Assembly: GCA_028753945.1 (NCBI GenBank)
Contig: JAPNXP010000015.1
Coordinates: forward strand, 3,038,001 to 3,102,000
Source: Hexactinellida sp. DTS-2022
Lineage: Eukaryota; Porifera; Hexactinellida
DNA: 64,000 bases
Reading direction: 5' to 3'
Below are positions 1 through 11,500 of the stretch, piece after piece. The stretch's first letter is position 1; each line of letters opens with the position of its first letter. The notes below the pieces were generated by a model, which worked only from the letters and a program-made list of their open reading frames with translations, searched no databases and was not told where the DNA came from. The position numbers and the translations under genes were made by a program.

Positions 1-3000
1 GAAGCGAGTGAGAAGAAGTACACGACTTCAGCTACAATATTGCAGTACTCACGAATCGGTGCATAACTTAACAACCCTACTACATGGCTAATTACAGAGA
101 GGGTAATGGCAAACCCCAAACTGAATTGAGCAATGTATATATCGCTCTCAGCTAATTTCCTTCCTAGCGAAATAATAAGGAAGATTGCCACAATCAAGCA
201 CAGCACAGAAGTTCCACACACAGCATAAATGACGTAGGTGAGAATTCTATCGATTGGATTGGATTCTAATATGGTCTCAGTTAGTACCATAAAAGTGGAT
301 AGATGGGTGCTGGAGCAGGTAATTGAATCGCGGTTTCTCTCATACACACTCAATCCGTGCTCGCTCCATCCTTGTGTAGCGGTATCCCAGTGGACGCAGT
401 AGGCATTGTAGTTACCATGCTCGGTGTTAAGAATGGAAAAGTTAAGATGAATAGGATCAATCAGTTGGTTTGGTAAATCTGTAGCCAGTTCTACCATTGC
501 GAGTGTGCTACCAGGTTCGTATTTCCCAAACGAGCCTGATGAGGAGCTGGTAAATATCTGGCCAAGTGTGTTGCTGTACAATACCGATACACCCAATCGT
601 GCATTGCTATCAAAAAGTGCGTTGGTTAGTGATGGTGGAAACGAAATGCTATTTCCTTCATAGGTGGTGATGGTTTGATTGCAATCAGAAATGACATTAA
701 AAGAAGAATTATTCATTTTAATTTCGATTTCTTGCACGGTCAACTGGACGTTGTCACTCAAAATGGAAGTGCAGGTGTCATTTGGCATTTTGATGTACGT
801 TTGAGCACTCATGGTAGCAAACAATTTCAAAGTATTAAACAGACTTAGTGTCATATTTTGATAATTTCCCGAGAAGAATTCTACATTTTGCATGCTAGCA
901 ATTGCGGAGAAAACACAAAGGAATCTTTCACTCAATGAACTAACGAGATTGGATTTCTCTTCACCATTATTCAAATTGCTTATTGAATTGAGGGCGTATT
1001 CTGTGAGGTTTAGAGACAACATGATTTCTTGCGGACTCAATATTGATCTTCCACACACAGTGTATGCAGTGCTCCGTACCACATCTGTAATGTTATTGAT
1101 ATCTATCTGAGTGGACTCCCCAAATATATCATCGTAATCGTGTAGATGAGTAGAAAGCAACTCAAATTGGGTCCTTATGCACTCTGCCATTTGGGGTGAC
1201 TCCCAGATTCCTGATTGAGAACATTTCCGAGATGTGTTGCCAAATACAAAGGATGGATCAATGTATTGACAAGGCATTACAGCTGTTTTGGAGTATCCTG
1301 TGGCCGGCCATTTTATTCGCGATATGGTTTCACTTTCACATGTCAACTCTTTGCCTGGGTATTGGCAATACCTGCCCTTGTATCCAAAGTAACAGGTACA
1401 ATCGAATTTTGTGACTCCATCGAGACACTCTCCTCCGTTTTCACATACAACATCTGCACAGTCGTTGATATTAATGTCACAGTTGTCCCCTTTGTATCCA
1501 TTCTCACATGAACAGACATATGTATCCTGGGTCGGATGACAAGTACCGTGTTGACAGGGGCTTTCGAGACATTTGTTTGGGTATTCGCAATCTGGTCCCA
1601 AATACTCATCAGTGCAGAAACATTCGTAATCATTTATGTGATCAATGCATGTTCCTCCATTTTGACAAGGCTCTGATGAACACTCGTTCAACTCTACTTC
1701 ACAGAATCGACCTGAAAATCCAGGGTAGCAATTGCAGGTGTAGTTGTTAATTTGGTCAATGCATTCACCGTGTTCGCATTCATGTGAAGTACACTCATCT
1801 ATATCATTCTGACAAATGACACCATCATAACCTGGTACACAATCGCAGGTGAATTCATTGGTATTTTTCGGTTTGCAAACGGCCTCATTCTGGCATGGAT
1901 CTTTTTCATAAGAACTGAAGTACCCGAAGCATTTGAGTCCCTCAGGGGATGTCAGAGCTTCAAGGGGTTCAGAGTACGGACCGTAACCAGCGCTTGTCAT
2001 TGCTCGCACCTTAATACTGTAGAGAGTAGACACAGTTAGGTTAGTGAGTGCGGTCTCAGGATTGGTACTATTGTACCTCATCAAAGCATTGCCGTTGGTA
2101 CTGTTGTACGTCATCAACGCACTGTTATTGGTACTGTTGTACGTCATCAATGCACTTCCATTAGTACTGTTGTACGTCATCAATGCACTGCCATTAGTAC
2201 TGTTGTACGTCATCAATGCATTATCATTGCGTGTATTGGACACAGTTGTGAGGGATATCTCGTAGAGTATTATTTCACCATTTCTAGTTTCTAACGGTAG
2301 TTCATTCCATTCCACATGAAAACCAGTTTCGATGTTAGTTATTAGTACATACTCTGGAGCGGCGGTAGGGTTAGTTTCCGGCATTGTGATGGTGGCGTAT
2401 GAACTCGGACCGTTTCCAACGATTGTTGACTGATGAAGACTGAAGTTGTATGTCACACTAGGATAGAAGTCTGAAAATGTGAAGTTAGTTCTATTAATGT
2501 CAATATTAATAGGATACAGGTCGGTATCTATCTTAGATCCTTGGTATGTGATAGTTTGGTGGATAATAATCCCGTTCCTTTCATCCTGAGAAACTGGAGT
2601 CCAAGTTAGCGTGACGGAAGAAGGCGACAGGACATGAGCTGAGAAGTTCCCTGGTGGTACACTCGGTATATCCTCCCACGTCTTAACACTAATCGTTTTA
2701 GAATTTGGACTATTTCCAATCACGTTGACTGCAAATACCAGTATTTCGTATACGGTGTGTGGTTCTAACGAGGAAAGCGTGACTTGGGTCGAGGAGTTAG
2801 TGGAGACACTTTCGAGTGTGTTATTCAAGTTGCGAACCCAGTAATACACGATATATTGGAGAATACGACCGTTCTGTTCAAGGATAGGAATAGGTTTCCA
2901 TGTGACGTGGATTTGTTCAGACGAGATGGCTGATGCATTGACATCTTGAGGAGGAGCTGTTGGTGCTATTGGGAATGTGGTGAGGTTTAAGGCCGTGCTG

Positions 3001-6000
3001 AGAGGGCCTGTCCCAATTAGTGTCATTGCTGAAATCTGGAATACATACTGTGTTGCTTCCTCCAAGTTTGTGAACGTGTACTCGGTTAAATTAGTAGTGA
3101 CGGTCCTATCATTGATGTGTAATACGTAGCCAGTAATTATCCCATTCTGGTCTTCTTCGTTCGGGGCAAACCAGTTCAGTTCAATCCAGGTTGTATTTAC
3201 TATGGAAGAAATGTACAACGGAGGACTACTGGGTTTACTTTGTGCAGTTTCAACGGAAATAATGGTACTCGGACTTGAACCAGCACTGTTGATGGCATCA
3301 ACACTAACTCTATACCGCGTGTACTCGTTCAGATTACGAACAGTTATTCTAGTCTCGCTAGCATCACTAATTGTGTCATACACTATCACACCGGTTGGTT
3401 CCTCGGTAACTAATACTTCATAACCAGTAATGGCTCCGTTTTGGACAGATTCAAGCGTGGCAGACCAAACAACGACAAAGGTGGTCGAGGTAATTGAATT
3501 CACCGAATCAATGCTTGGGCCTTCTGATGGCGCTTCTTCCCGAGTGGTGAAGTTTAGCGGAGCGGTGTACGGACCTGTGCCTGGAGAAGTTTCAGCTGCG
3601 ATCATAACTGAGTACTGAGTGTTTGGCATTAACCCGAGTAGTGTGTAGCTAGTTAGTCCTGCCTCGACTTTAATTGTTGATGCGGAAGAGGAGATGATGA
3701 GTTCGTAATGCCGCAGAATCCCATTGATTGCGTCATACGATACAGGAGTCCACCCTATAGTTACTGTGCGAGCTGTCACATTCCTGATGAGCAGTGAGCT
3801 GGGCGAAAATTCTGGAATGTCTTGCATGGTTTTTTCTGTTATTGCCAAGCTGAATGGACCAACTCCTGCCTGTGTTTTCGCAGCAACACGTGCGTTATAT
3901 TCTCTATACGGTTTCAAATTAGTGAATGTATACAGGTCGATATTACCTGCGAAAGATTGAGTAACTTTATAACTACTGGACACTGCGGTTAACTCAACGT
4001 CATATCCAGTGATAACTCCGTTCTGTCCCTGCTTTACAGGGGCCTTCCATAACACTTCTATCGAGGTTGATGAAATAGCTATGGTTGTGACATCTGATGG
4101 GGGACTCGTCGGTGCATCTTCTAGAGTTCGAATGGCTATCCAGTTAGAGTATGGCCCTGATCCAACTGAGGTGTAAGCACGAACTTGAATGAGATAAGTT
4201 TCGTCCACTACCAGCTGTTCCAGATTGTACTGTGTGATGTTGCCTACCATTACAGTTCTGTTGCTCGTATCCTCCAAAGTGCCAGCATAGTGCACTTCGA
4301 AGCTTGTTATTTCCCCATTGATATCAGCTGCTACAGGCGCATTCCACGTCAACAGGATGGTATCCTTGTTAGCAGATCCCTGCAGATCTCTCGGGGCTCC
4401 GGCTGGCGCGTCCTGATGCGTTCTCACTTCCACAGTGTTACTGTATGGCCCAGCCCCAATGCTATTGATCGCACGTACTTGCACCAAGTACCTTTCGAAT
4501 TCTTCCAAGTTAATGACAGATATAATAGTTTCGTTGGTCGAATATAGATGCGTTTGACTATCGTGTTGCGTGCCGTTCACACTGATTTCATATCTGAGGA
4601 TGGCTCCATTCGCTTGGTCTCCCAACAGAGGATTCCAGAATATTTTTATGCCAGTATCATGAAGTGCGATGGCATTAACTGATTGCGGATATCCAGTAGG
4701 CAGATTTTCCAGCGTTTGTTGTTCAGTTGCCTCACATGGGCCGTGCCCCTCGCTATTATAGCTACACACTACAACCGTGTACACCTCGCCTTCCTCTAAT
4801 CCGGATAATGCTACATTCGTATTGGGGGTTGTTACGTTACGTACACTAGCGTCGACACTATTTCCATAATACTGCACCCTATAGGCTATCGTGTCACTAT
4901 TCTGCTCCATTATAGGCGGTGGACTCCAACTCAATGACAGGGAAGTAGTTTGTATGGAACTGAATACGAGATTGCGCGGTGCGCCTGATGGAGCGGAGGG
5001 CAGGGTCTTCTGAATGGTAACTACTGAGTATGGACCTGGTCCTATCCTTGTCCTAATCCTCGCCTTAATACGGTACACGACGTTCTCCTCCAATTGAGTT
5101 AACCGGTAAGAGACACTAGTGATCGAATTGGTGTTTGGTTGGATATCTATCGTTTTGACTGTTTGGTCGATTGATTGCCCATAGTACACAACTTGGTACT
5201 CTGTTAATTCGCCGTTAATCCTATCGACAGATGGTGGAGTGAGTCTGATGGCTATGCTATCAACTGCGACATTTGTCACTGCTATTTGCGGAGGACTGAC
5301 TGGTGCTGCTTCTGCTGTCGTTGAGACGACTACGTCACTATATGGGCCTCTCCCACTGGAAGTCCTGGCTGCTATTCTAATTTGATAATCTGTGAATTCG
5401 TTCAAACTTGTTATGCTAAGTAACGTTACTGTTGAGGTAGAAATGGTTGTGTATGAATATACAGTGCTCTTCTTGTACAGTAGGGTGTAGCCAGTGATTA
5501 CTCCATTACGATCCTGGCCTGGGGGCGCTGCCCATTGTACCCTGAGAGAGTTCGAGGTGGAGGCAGTGACTCTCACATTTTGAGGCGGTGCGCTAGGGTA
5601 GCTTGTGGCAGTTCTTAAGGTGTAATAATTGGAATTATATGAGTAGAGCGTGCCTGTAGTCGTTACGTAGAATTTGTATAAGCGGTATGGTTTGAGTCCT
5701 GAACTTCTTGGGTAACTGCTCGTAGTCGGCAAATTCACTGCGTATTTGCCATTTCCGAAACTCAAGTCCTGAGCGTGTATTTGATTCGTCACACTCACGC
5801 TAGATGTTGTAGGTGTAAATCGCTTACTTACGCGGAAGTATGCATAGTTTGAGCCGTAATAGTGTAGTGATATGGACACCGTGAACTTAACTATATCGCA
5901 GGAGTAACTGCCGGATAGATAGTAGTTGGTATTACAACCGCAGACATAGCTTCCAACCTTGTTTGCACACGTGTGTTCACACAAATCGGTTCCAGCTGTG

Positions 6001-6523
6001 CATTCGTTAATGTCCACGCATCTCGTTGGGTAGTATAACTTTCGGTATCCGGGCAAACAGTCGCATTTGTATGTTCCAGGCTGATTAACGCATTTCTTAG
6101 GCGATGGACACAAGTTTGTATTTTCAGTACACTCGTTAATGTCGTAGCACGTATATCGATTGGAACTTAGTCTATAACCACTAATGCATCTACATGTATA
6201 GCTTCCTGCGGTATTGGTGCATTTCTGACTACAAACGTCCGGCGATCGATTACACTCGTTGATATCATTGCATTTTTTACTATTTGATGAATCCACGGAA
6301 TACCCAGTATAACAACTACAGGTGTATGACCCATATGAGTTTCTACAACGTTGATCACACCCACCATTGTTATTAGAACATTCGTTAATGTCAACGCATG
6401 AAGTACCTGATTTGATGAACCCAGTTTTGCAGATACATGTATACCCTCCCCCATTACCAATGTTACTGCAGGTCGAAGTCACCGAATTGCATGAGTGAGC
6501 TCCACTTGTACATTCGTTTATAT
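1..6523 (-). other. Receptor exon 4: EGF, FN3, EGF, HormR, GAIN/GPS and first TM helices
   Basis: One continuous open frame of 6.5 kb. From the right: five D-I-N-E-C calcium-binding EGFs (about 5910-6523); a degenerate FN3-like segment and about twelve FN3 domains of roughly 305 bp each (about 1950-5900), with the usual A-P-P start, W-x-x-P and Y-x-V-x-V-x-A motifs; five more EGFs (about 1345-1950); a HormR-like module ending G-x-W-x6-C (about 1180-1345); and a GAIN domain (about 295-1180) with many N-x-S/T sites. The GPS has A-Y-C-V-H-W-D and T-H-L-S-T-F, giving predicted self-cleavage between L and S near 299/300. TM1 and TM2 follow, then C-N-I-V-A-E-V-V-Y-F-F at the start of TM3. The second GPS Cys pair is reduced (C-S-S-T-H-L). 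So large an exon is unusual for this family. Confidence 0.85.
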
Positions 6524-9202
6524 CTAGTAATTAAATGTATTATAAATACGTACCTACATATTCTTAATTTATATACTATTCGTTTTAATATTTATGTTAT
6601 TACGAATTTTGGATAAAGTAAATTTTGAAACGATAGTAGACTTAAATTATATTTGTCATAAACAATTTTATAAAGCCATTTTCGTGAGAAAAATAGTGAC
6701 TCAAATGTGGTTGTAAGATACTTCATATTGTTATAAAGTTTTTAATATCAAAATATTTATTCTTCAGCCCATTTTTGGTTAATAATTATACGTAGTTAGT
6801 TAGAAATTAAAATAACTTGTGAACTTACCAATATTACAATATGATCCTTTCCACCCGCTATAACAAATCTTTCTTCCTGAACTAGAGCATGTGTAGTGTC
6901 CATTCGCGTCGTTTCGTGGCTTACAATAAGTGTTGCATAAGTTGCCATAGTAATACGAGTTACATGTAAATCTATTATGTATTGTATAAGAGGTTCCATG
7001 ACCTATTGAGTATGTCCTTTTATCCCAGGTAGAATCCACACTGTATAATGTTATTATCCGATTAGCTGATCCTAGATAATCATCTGCATTCGAGTCTTTA
7101 TCCCACCCCTCCATTACTAAGTTAAACCTCCCCTAAAGAGGTAATATTTAAATTATAATTAACAAAAGGCAAAAGAGTTCCCGGTATAAATCAAACGAGG
7201 ATTACTTTACTGGTTGGAACCAGGATGTAATTCATGTGTTTTTGATTTGTTTCTTTCTAGAGAGAAATTTGAAACAATCGCCATATAGTGCACAGAAGTA
7301 GTACAAAATCAGCAATTTAGCGTGTAAACTAAAGGATATTAGACTAGTTCATTTCAAATCTTGGATGAAACCTTGGTTAGGGCCCTGTTCGGGTTATATT
7401 GTGGCATTTAAGCTATCGTTAACTAACATATTTCGTTAATAAAACATGTTTATTGTTAACTACTTAACTTCTTGTTAAAATGAGACTAATTTATGTACTC
7501 AAGATTAAATTGAGGAATTTTCTTATTGTTAAATTCCTAGCTATAAAAGAAGAAAACTCTGCAAATAGAGTATATAAGAAATTGGTTGTAAAGCTAAAGT
7601 AACAAATTTTCGAATAAATATTCTCTCTTCTCATAAAGTAGTATTCCATAAAAACAAATAAGAGCAATTATTGCAGAGTTTAATGTTATTCATTTGGACT
7701 TTACCACGTTGAAGTGAGGAAAGTTAAATAATTTAAATTTAAATTTAATCAATATTTAACAATAAATATATAATCCAAACTTACAGAAAAGCTATTTGAA
7801 GTTGTAAAATCATACTTTTTGTTCATAGTCCCGGAATTCTTGCCTGAATAGTAGTAATGTGTGGTATAACTATCACAGCTGGAGAAACTGCTGTAGCACT
7901 CTCTGAATTTGAAATAGAAGTATGATTCGCATTCACGCCACGGCCACGGATCACAATAACTTCCATCATTAAGTTTCCCATGCGTATTGAACGAGTAAAA
8001 ATTTATTCCTACTGTTCCTGTATTCTCTACCACCACCTATAAATATAGTTAAATTAAACAATAATGCATTTAATTTATATTGTGTTATGTTGTATGTCGA
8101 AAAGAAATCTATACTATTAAAACTCGATTGTGTTGTTTGTTTGTTTGTTTGTTTGTCTGGATTGCATTAAAGTGATAAAAGAATAGAAACCGCATTTATA
8201 ATTGAGATAGAAACTAACTTCCAATTGTTAGAATAGGTAATCAAGTATTCTGAACACGAATTTTGCATTTTCAAATTTTATATGAATATTTATAGTTGTT
8301 GTTAACAAAAAAGGTAAACAAATTGATGAAATTCCAAATCAACCTAGAAGTTAGCTTTCAACGGGTATTATTGGTATTCGTTGTTTAAATACGTTGCCGG
8401 CTGTTTCTTTATATGCTAAAAGTTTTTTATAATCTAAAGTGTCCAGAAAGTGCCCCTTAAATTGCACTTCGTACATTTACATTCATTTAAGAGCTTAAAA
8501 TAAATAAAAACCATATTTTGATCCAATGACCGTCAAAAAACTCCCAAATTGATAAATTCGTGGTTTAAAGACGTTGTTGTAAACAAGTATGCTGATAATC
8601 AATTCCGTATTTTGAAATTATAATATGAATACTTATTGTAGTTGTTGTTGTTTACCAAAATAAATGAACGAATTTTGACTAACAGGTTATACTGCTTGTA
8701 ATTGAATAAATCCGATCATGTAGCGATTGGAAGATTTGTCGAGACCGAGACCGAAGGGCTCGTAATAGTATTAAATCACTTAAATGTGTCAATACTTATC
8801 AACTAGAGATTAGCATAGTTGCATTATACGTAACGTATAACGTGTATATGGTACCATTATACGATAGGTGAACGTATAATGCCACGTAACGTATAATCAT
8901 CATACAACGTATAACGTATAACGATTTTAACGAATATATGGTCCATTATACGTTCCCCGAACGTATAACGTATAATCGTATAATGCATCTATGGAGATTA
9001 GTACTATGGCATTATAAATATACTACCAAGTGGACCACGTTATACAGTACTCATAATACCATCTTATGTTCCTGATATATTCCTAATAATAAGTATAGTA
9101 TATATTAAATATGTATAATGCTATAATATAATTATACGTAATCACACTTACCAAATAGTGCAGAGAAAGCAATGAGAAAATCAATCCAATATAGACTCTC
9201 AT
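1..9202 (-). CDS. DSL-domain adhesion G-protein-coupled receptor, 5' part (gene continues past the left edge)
   Basis: Four exons read from the right: 9202-9152, 8036-7785, 7132-6829 and 6523-1. All splice sites are GT-AG and the phases agree (0, 0, 1), giving about 2,376 residues before the window ends. Domain order: signal peptide, MNNL, DSL, five calcium-binding EGFs, about twelve FN3 domains, five EGFs, a HormR-like Cys module, GAIN with GPS, then 7TM helices 1, 2 and the start of 3. MNNL and DSL are the Notch-binding end of Delta/Jagged ligands. GAIN/GPS and the 7TM bundle are the autoproteolytic and signalling end of adhesion GPCRs. I infer a cell-surface receptor that could bind Notch or a neighbour's glycoprotein and signal through G proteins. 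Helices 3-7, the cytoplasmic tail and the stop lie outside the window. The exon joins are inferred from sequence, not from cDNA. Confidence 0.85.
2062..2226 (-). repeat. Five tandem 33-bp units inside the last FN3 coding region
   Basis: Five in-frame copies (2062-2094, 2095-2127, 2128-2160, 2161-2193, 2194-2226) encode the 11-residue unit A-L-M-T-Y-N-S-T-N-G-S with small changes. Each carries an N-S-T glycosylation sequon. Because the unit is a multiple of three, copy number can change without breaking the frame. It lies between the strands of the FN3 domain nearest the second EGF block. Confidence 0.9.
6524..6828 (-). other. Receptor intron 3
   Basis: AT-rich intron between the DSL exon and the first calcium-binding EGF, with a gtaagt donor and a ttactag acceptor. 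I see no further gene in it. Confidence 0.75.
6829..7132 (-). other. Receptor exon 3: end of MNNL and complete DSL domain
   Basis: The exon opens with G-R-F-N-L-V-M-E-G-W-D, matching the end of the Delta/Jagged MNNL domain. It then encodes a DSL domain with cysteine spacing C-x8-C-x3-C-x11-C-x7-C-x8-C, as in Delta. Signature residues YYG, K-P-R-N-D-x2-G-H-Y-T-C and C-x-x-G-W-K-G are present. It ends after C-N-I in phase 1 and joins the next exon to complete D-I-N-E-C, the start of a calcium-binding EGF. DSL is the core Notch-binding module and is essentially confined to Notch ligands. Confidence 0.88.
7133..7784 (-). other. Receptor intron 2
   Basis: AT-rich phase-0 intron inside the MNNL-encoding region. 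It starts with gtaagt and ends with ctctttag. No coding or RNA gene was recognised. Confidence 0.7.
7785..8036 (-). other. Receptor exon 2: MNNL (Notch-ligand N-terminal, C2-like) domain
   Basis: Eighty-four codons between an acceptor at 8038-8037 and a gtaagt donor at 7784. The residues have the MNNL pattern: an amphipathic start (G-I-N-F-Y-S-F-N-T-H-G-K-L), then a cysteine at the position of the ligand's first C-C pair, then E-C-x10-E-C and a following C. In Delta and Jagged this domain contacts lipids and Notch EGF12. Similarity is by pattern only and no profile search was run. Confidence 0.72.
8037..9151 (-). other. Receptor intron 1, containing an interspersed repeat and a TATAACGT-rich tract
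   Basis: From about 8119 to 8760 this intron carries a reverse copy of the repeat that begins ACGAGCCCTTCGGTCTCGG and ends in a CAAA-rich tail. Other copies lie at 20.9, 31.8 and 45.8-47.5 kb. A second tract at 8820-8990 is built of ACGTATAA/TATAACGT motifs. No gene was seen in the rest. Confidence 0.65.
8820..8990. repeat. Irregular cluster of TATAACGT/ACGTATAA motifs
   Basis: Roughly a dozen copies of the 8-mer TATAACGT or its complement ACGTATAA occur within 170 bp, in both orientations and with variable spacing. This is not a simple microsatellite. It could be the core of a transposon with many internal sites, or a set of protein-binding sites. Confidence 0.7.
9152..9202 (-). other. Receptor exon 1: start codon and signal peptide
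   Basis: The ATG at 9202-9200 opens a 17-codon exon reading MRVYIGLIFSLLSLHYL, a hydrophobic signal-peptide core, followed directly by a gtaagt donor in phase 0. The next exon starts in phase 0 with V-V-V-E-N-T-G, so the signal peptide runs straight into the MNNL domain. This start was chosen because it supplies the secretion signal the extracellular domains need. The exon is too short to stand out as an open reading frame. Confidence 0.75.
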
Positions 9203-10968
9203 TGATTGATTATCCTATAAAATGTACACTAAGTAAAAAACTGCAAGATAAGTTGATATACTAGTTTATTTTTTCAACAAAAACTGACTGTATGATTTTT
9301 GTAAAAATAATCATACAGCCAGGTTCTTTTATTATGAACATTCAAGGGACCAAAAATTATGTTCATAATAGAGACTTCATAATAAGCGAACTCAATTTAA
9401 TACAAATCCTATGTAAGTTGTTAATTTGGACCATAGGCCTTGTTCATAATAAAAGCAAAACCTAAGCAAACCTGACTGTAATTTACTACAAAATTTTAAA
9501 CAGAGGTCATATAAAATAAACTTGTCATCATTCAGATTTGGGAAAATATGGAAGGCGGGTTGGATTTAATTTTGTTCAAAATAAAATACTTTAAGCATTA
9601 CCCTATACAATAAAGTTACCATTTCATTAAATAAGAGCATCACAATGCAATAAGTTAGTAAGTTAGTTTACTGTAATGTATTAGATAAACAGGAATAATT
9701 TTACACATAAAAATAGTAATAAATTAAATCGAGCGGATGGTAAAAATAGTAGTTACTTATTACATGGATGATGATTAGTATTTTTATGCTGTTTGCAAAA
9801 TAAACCAAAATATTTATATCAGATTATTACTAATTTCAACTAAAATACCAATAAATAAAATAATATTTTCTATTTACTAATTTAATTAACTAAATTATAC
9901 AATGTTATGTATCATACTAAGTATATACGTAAATATAACGTCAACAATGTAATATAATTCAGTATTTGTTCCAATCCAAAAGGATCATTATTTAATTACC
10001 TTGAAAAAAATTCGATATACAAACCAAGTTATCAAAAAACAATTTATACATGGGTTACTGATAAAGTGGCCAATACTTTTTATATATAAACCCTGGCTTG
10101 CTAGATGAAATAAATATAATTGATATTGCCTGTGCCCGATAATTACATTAGAAAAGGTGTTGGCCGAATATCATACGTATATAAATAATTAATTTATTAT
10201 AATAGGAATCTATAAACTCACTTGATTTGAAAGTTATAGCTGGGATAATTAACAAGTTTTAACAATGAAAATAATTGTTTTGTTCAACATTAAAGTAGAA
10301 GCGTCTATATATATATTTTACTTATGGAAATTGCGTCACAAATCACGTTTTGATATTCAATAGAGAGGCGGATTCTAGTCTACACATGAGTTTAATTTTA
10401 ATAAAATCTGCTTATAGTTAGGTAAATTATCTTACAATGTTAGCTATTTTCCCTGAACATAAGCACTTTATAAAATTTCAGTTCATATTACATTGGTACA
10501 GACTACAAATTTAGCTATCATTTAACTCGAGAGATATTTAATCTATTCCATAGTATATTATACATTTTAGCTTACATTTCTTTAAATGATTGTTCTTTCC
10601 TGTCAATATTATATTCGATATATGTTTAATGGCAGAATTACTAATATAGCCAGATAATAGGGAAAATATATTTTAATGTGATTTTTGATGCTGTTTCTCA
10701 TTAACTCACCAACTTAGATCTGGTTCAGTTTACATGCACTGCCTTTATTTTATTACAGATAATAGTAAGCAAGAAAATGCCGCTTCGCTCGGATAATGTG
10801 ATGGGAAATGGCTTTGAGTAACTTGAGGGCAATTTTGATACAATTGGACATGGAGAGCTTACGAGCACGAACAACAAAATATTACAAATTAACTCTTGAA
10901 AACAAATATTTTGCTTTGGGAGGTTTACCTGTAATGTCTAAATAGGCAAAATTGTCACTTTACTTTTA
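9203..10968. other. Intergenic stretch upstream of the receptor gene
   Basis: Very AT-rich and non-coding. It holds one TA-flanked transposon at 9316-9478 and otherwise nothing I can name. The receptor promoter must lie at its left end (minus strand), but no clear TATA box or initiator could be fixed. Confidence 0.6.
9316..9478. mobile_element. Short TA-flanked inverted-repeat transposon, CAGTCAGGTTC family
   Basis: Begins CAGCCAGGTTCTTTTATTAT and ends in AACCTGACTG, with TA on each side (9314-9315 and 9479-9480). Internal sequence contains repeated TTCATAATA motifs. The same family occurs at 14621-14818 and 49205-49406, with half a copy at about 54100-54179. The TA duplication and CAG...CTG ends suggest a Tc1/mariner/pogo-type MITE. 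Confidence 0.75.
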
Positions 10969-11085
10969 GCTACGGCCATACCATGTTGGCAACACCAGTT
11001 CTCGTCCGATCACTGAAGTTAAGCAACATTGGGCCAGGATAGTACCACGATCGGAGACGGCGCGGGAACACCTGGTGCTGTAGCT
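10969..11085 (+). rRNA. 5S ribosomal RNA gene (copy 1)
   Basis: Begins GCTACGGCCATACCA and ends GGTGCTGTAGC, which pair as helix I. It contains the conserved loop GTCCGATCACTGAAGTTAAG and the internal-control region for TFIIIA/Pol III. A run of five T follows as terminator. The 117-nt gene is identical to the copy at 59203-59319, and both share flanking sequence, which is unusual for isolated genes. Confidence 0.95.
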
Positions 11086-11500
11086 TTTTGACAAATTAGT
11101 GGATTTCCTATTCAAAGTTCCCTCATGGCAAAGTTTTTATTTATCTATTATAAATTTCTTTTTGCACTTTTACATTTTGAATACACAAACAGTATCTCGT
11201 ACACTGGGATTCGCGTAATAGCAAGGCGCAATGAGGACCGCCCCTACTCGAATTTGTATGATACCGTTATTTTATAATTCGATCAGTCGGCTCATAATAT
11301 AGGTCTATTTTCTGATATTGTTGAGTCATTTGTATTAAAATGTCCTGTTTAATTAAGGAATTATACTAATATTGGATTCAAGTGTTTTGAGTGAGTAAGT
11401 ATTCATGTAAATCACAAAAACAGTCGAATAACAACGGTTATAACATAATGTAATAAGCTAAATCTTTGTAAATTAAAATACAAATAAATTAATTCGAATA
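11086..11500. other. Intergenic stretch after 5S copy 1
   Basis: The first 50 bp match the downstream flank of the second 5S gene (through CCTCATGGCAAAGTT). The rest is AT-rich with no recognisable gene. Confidence 0.55.

Noticed and set aside
1215..1750. Plus- and minus-strand frames of 70-100 codons across the EGF region
   Set aside because: They are other-frame shadows of the long receptor exon; the true frame is fixed by EGF cysteines and continuous to the GPS.
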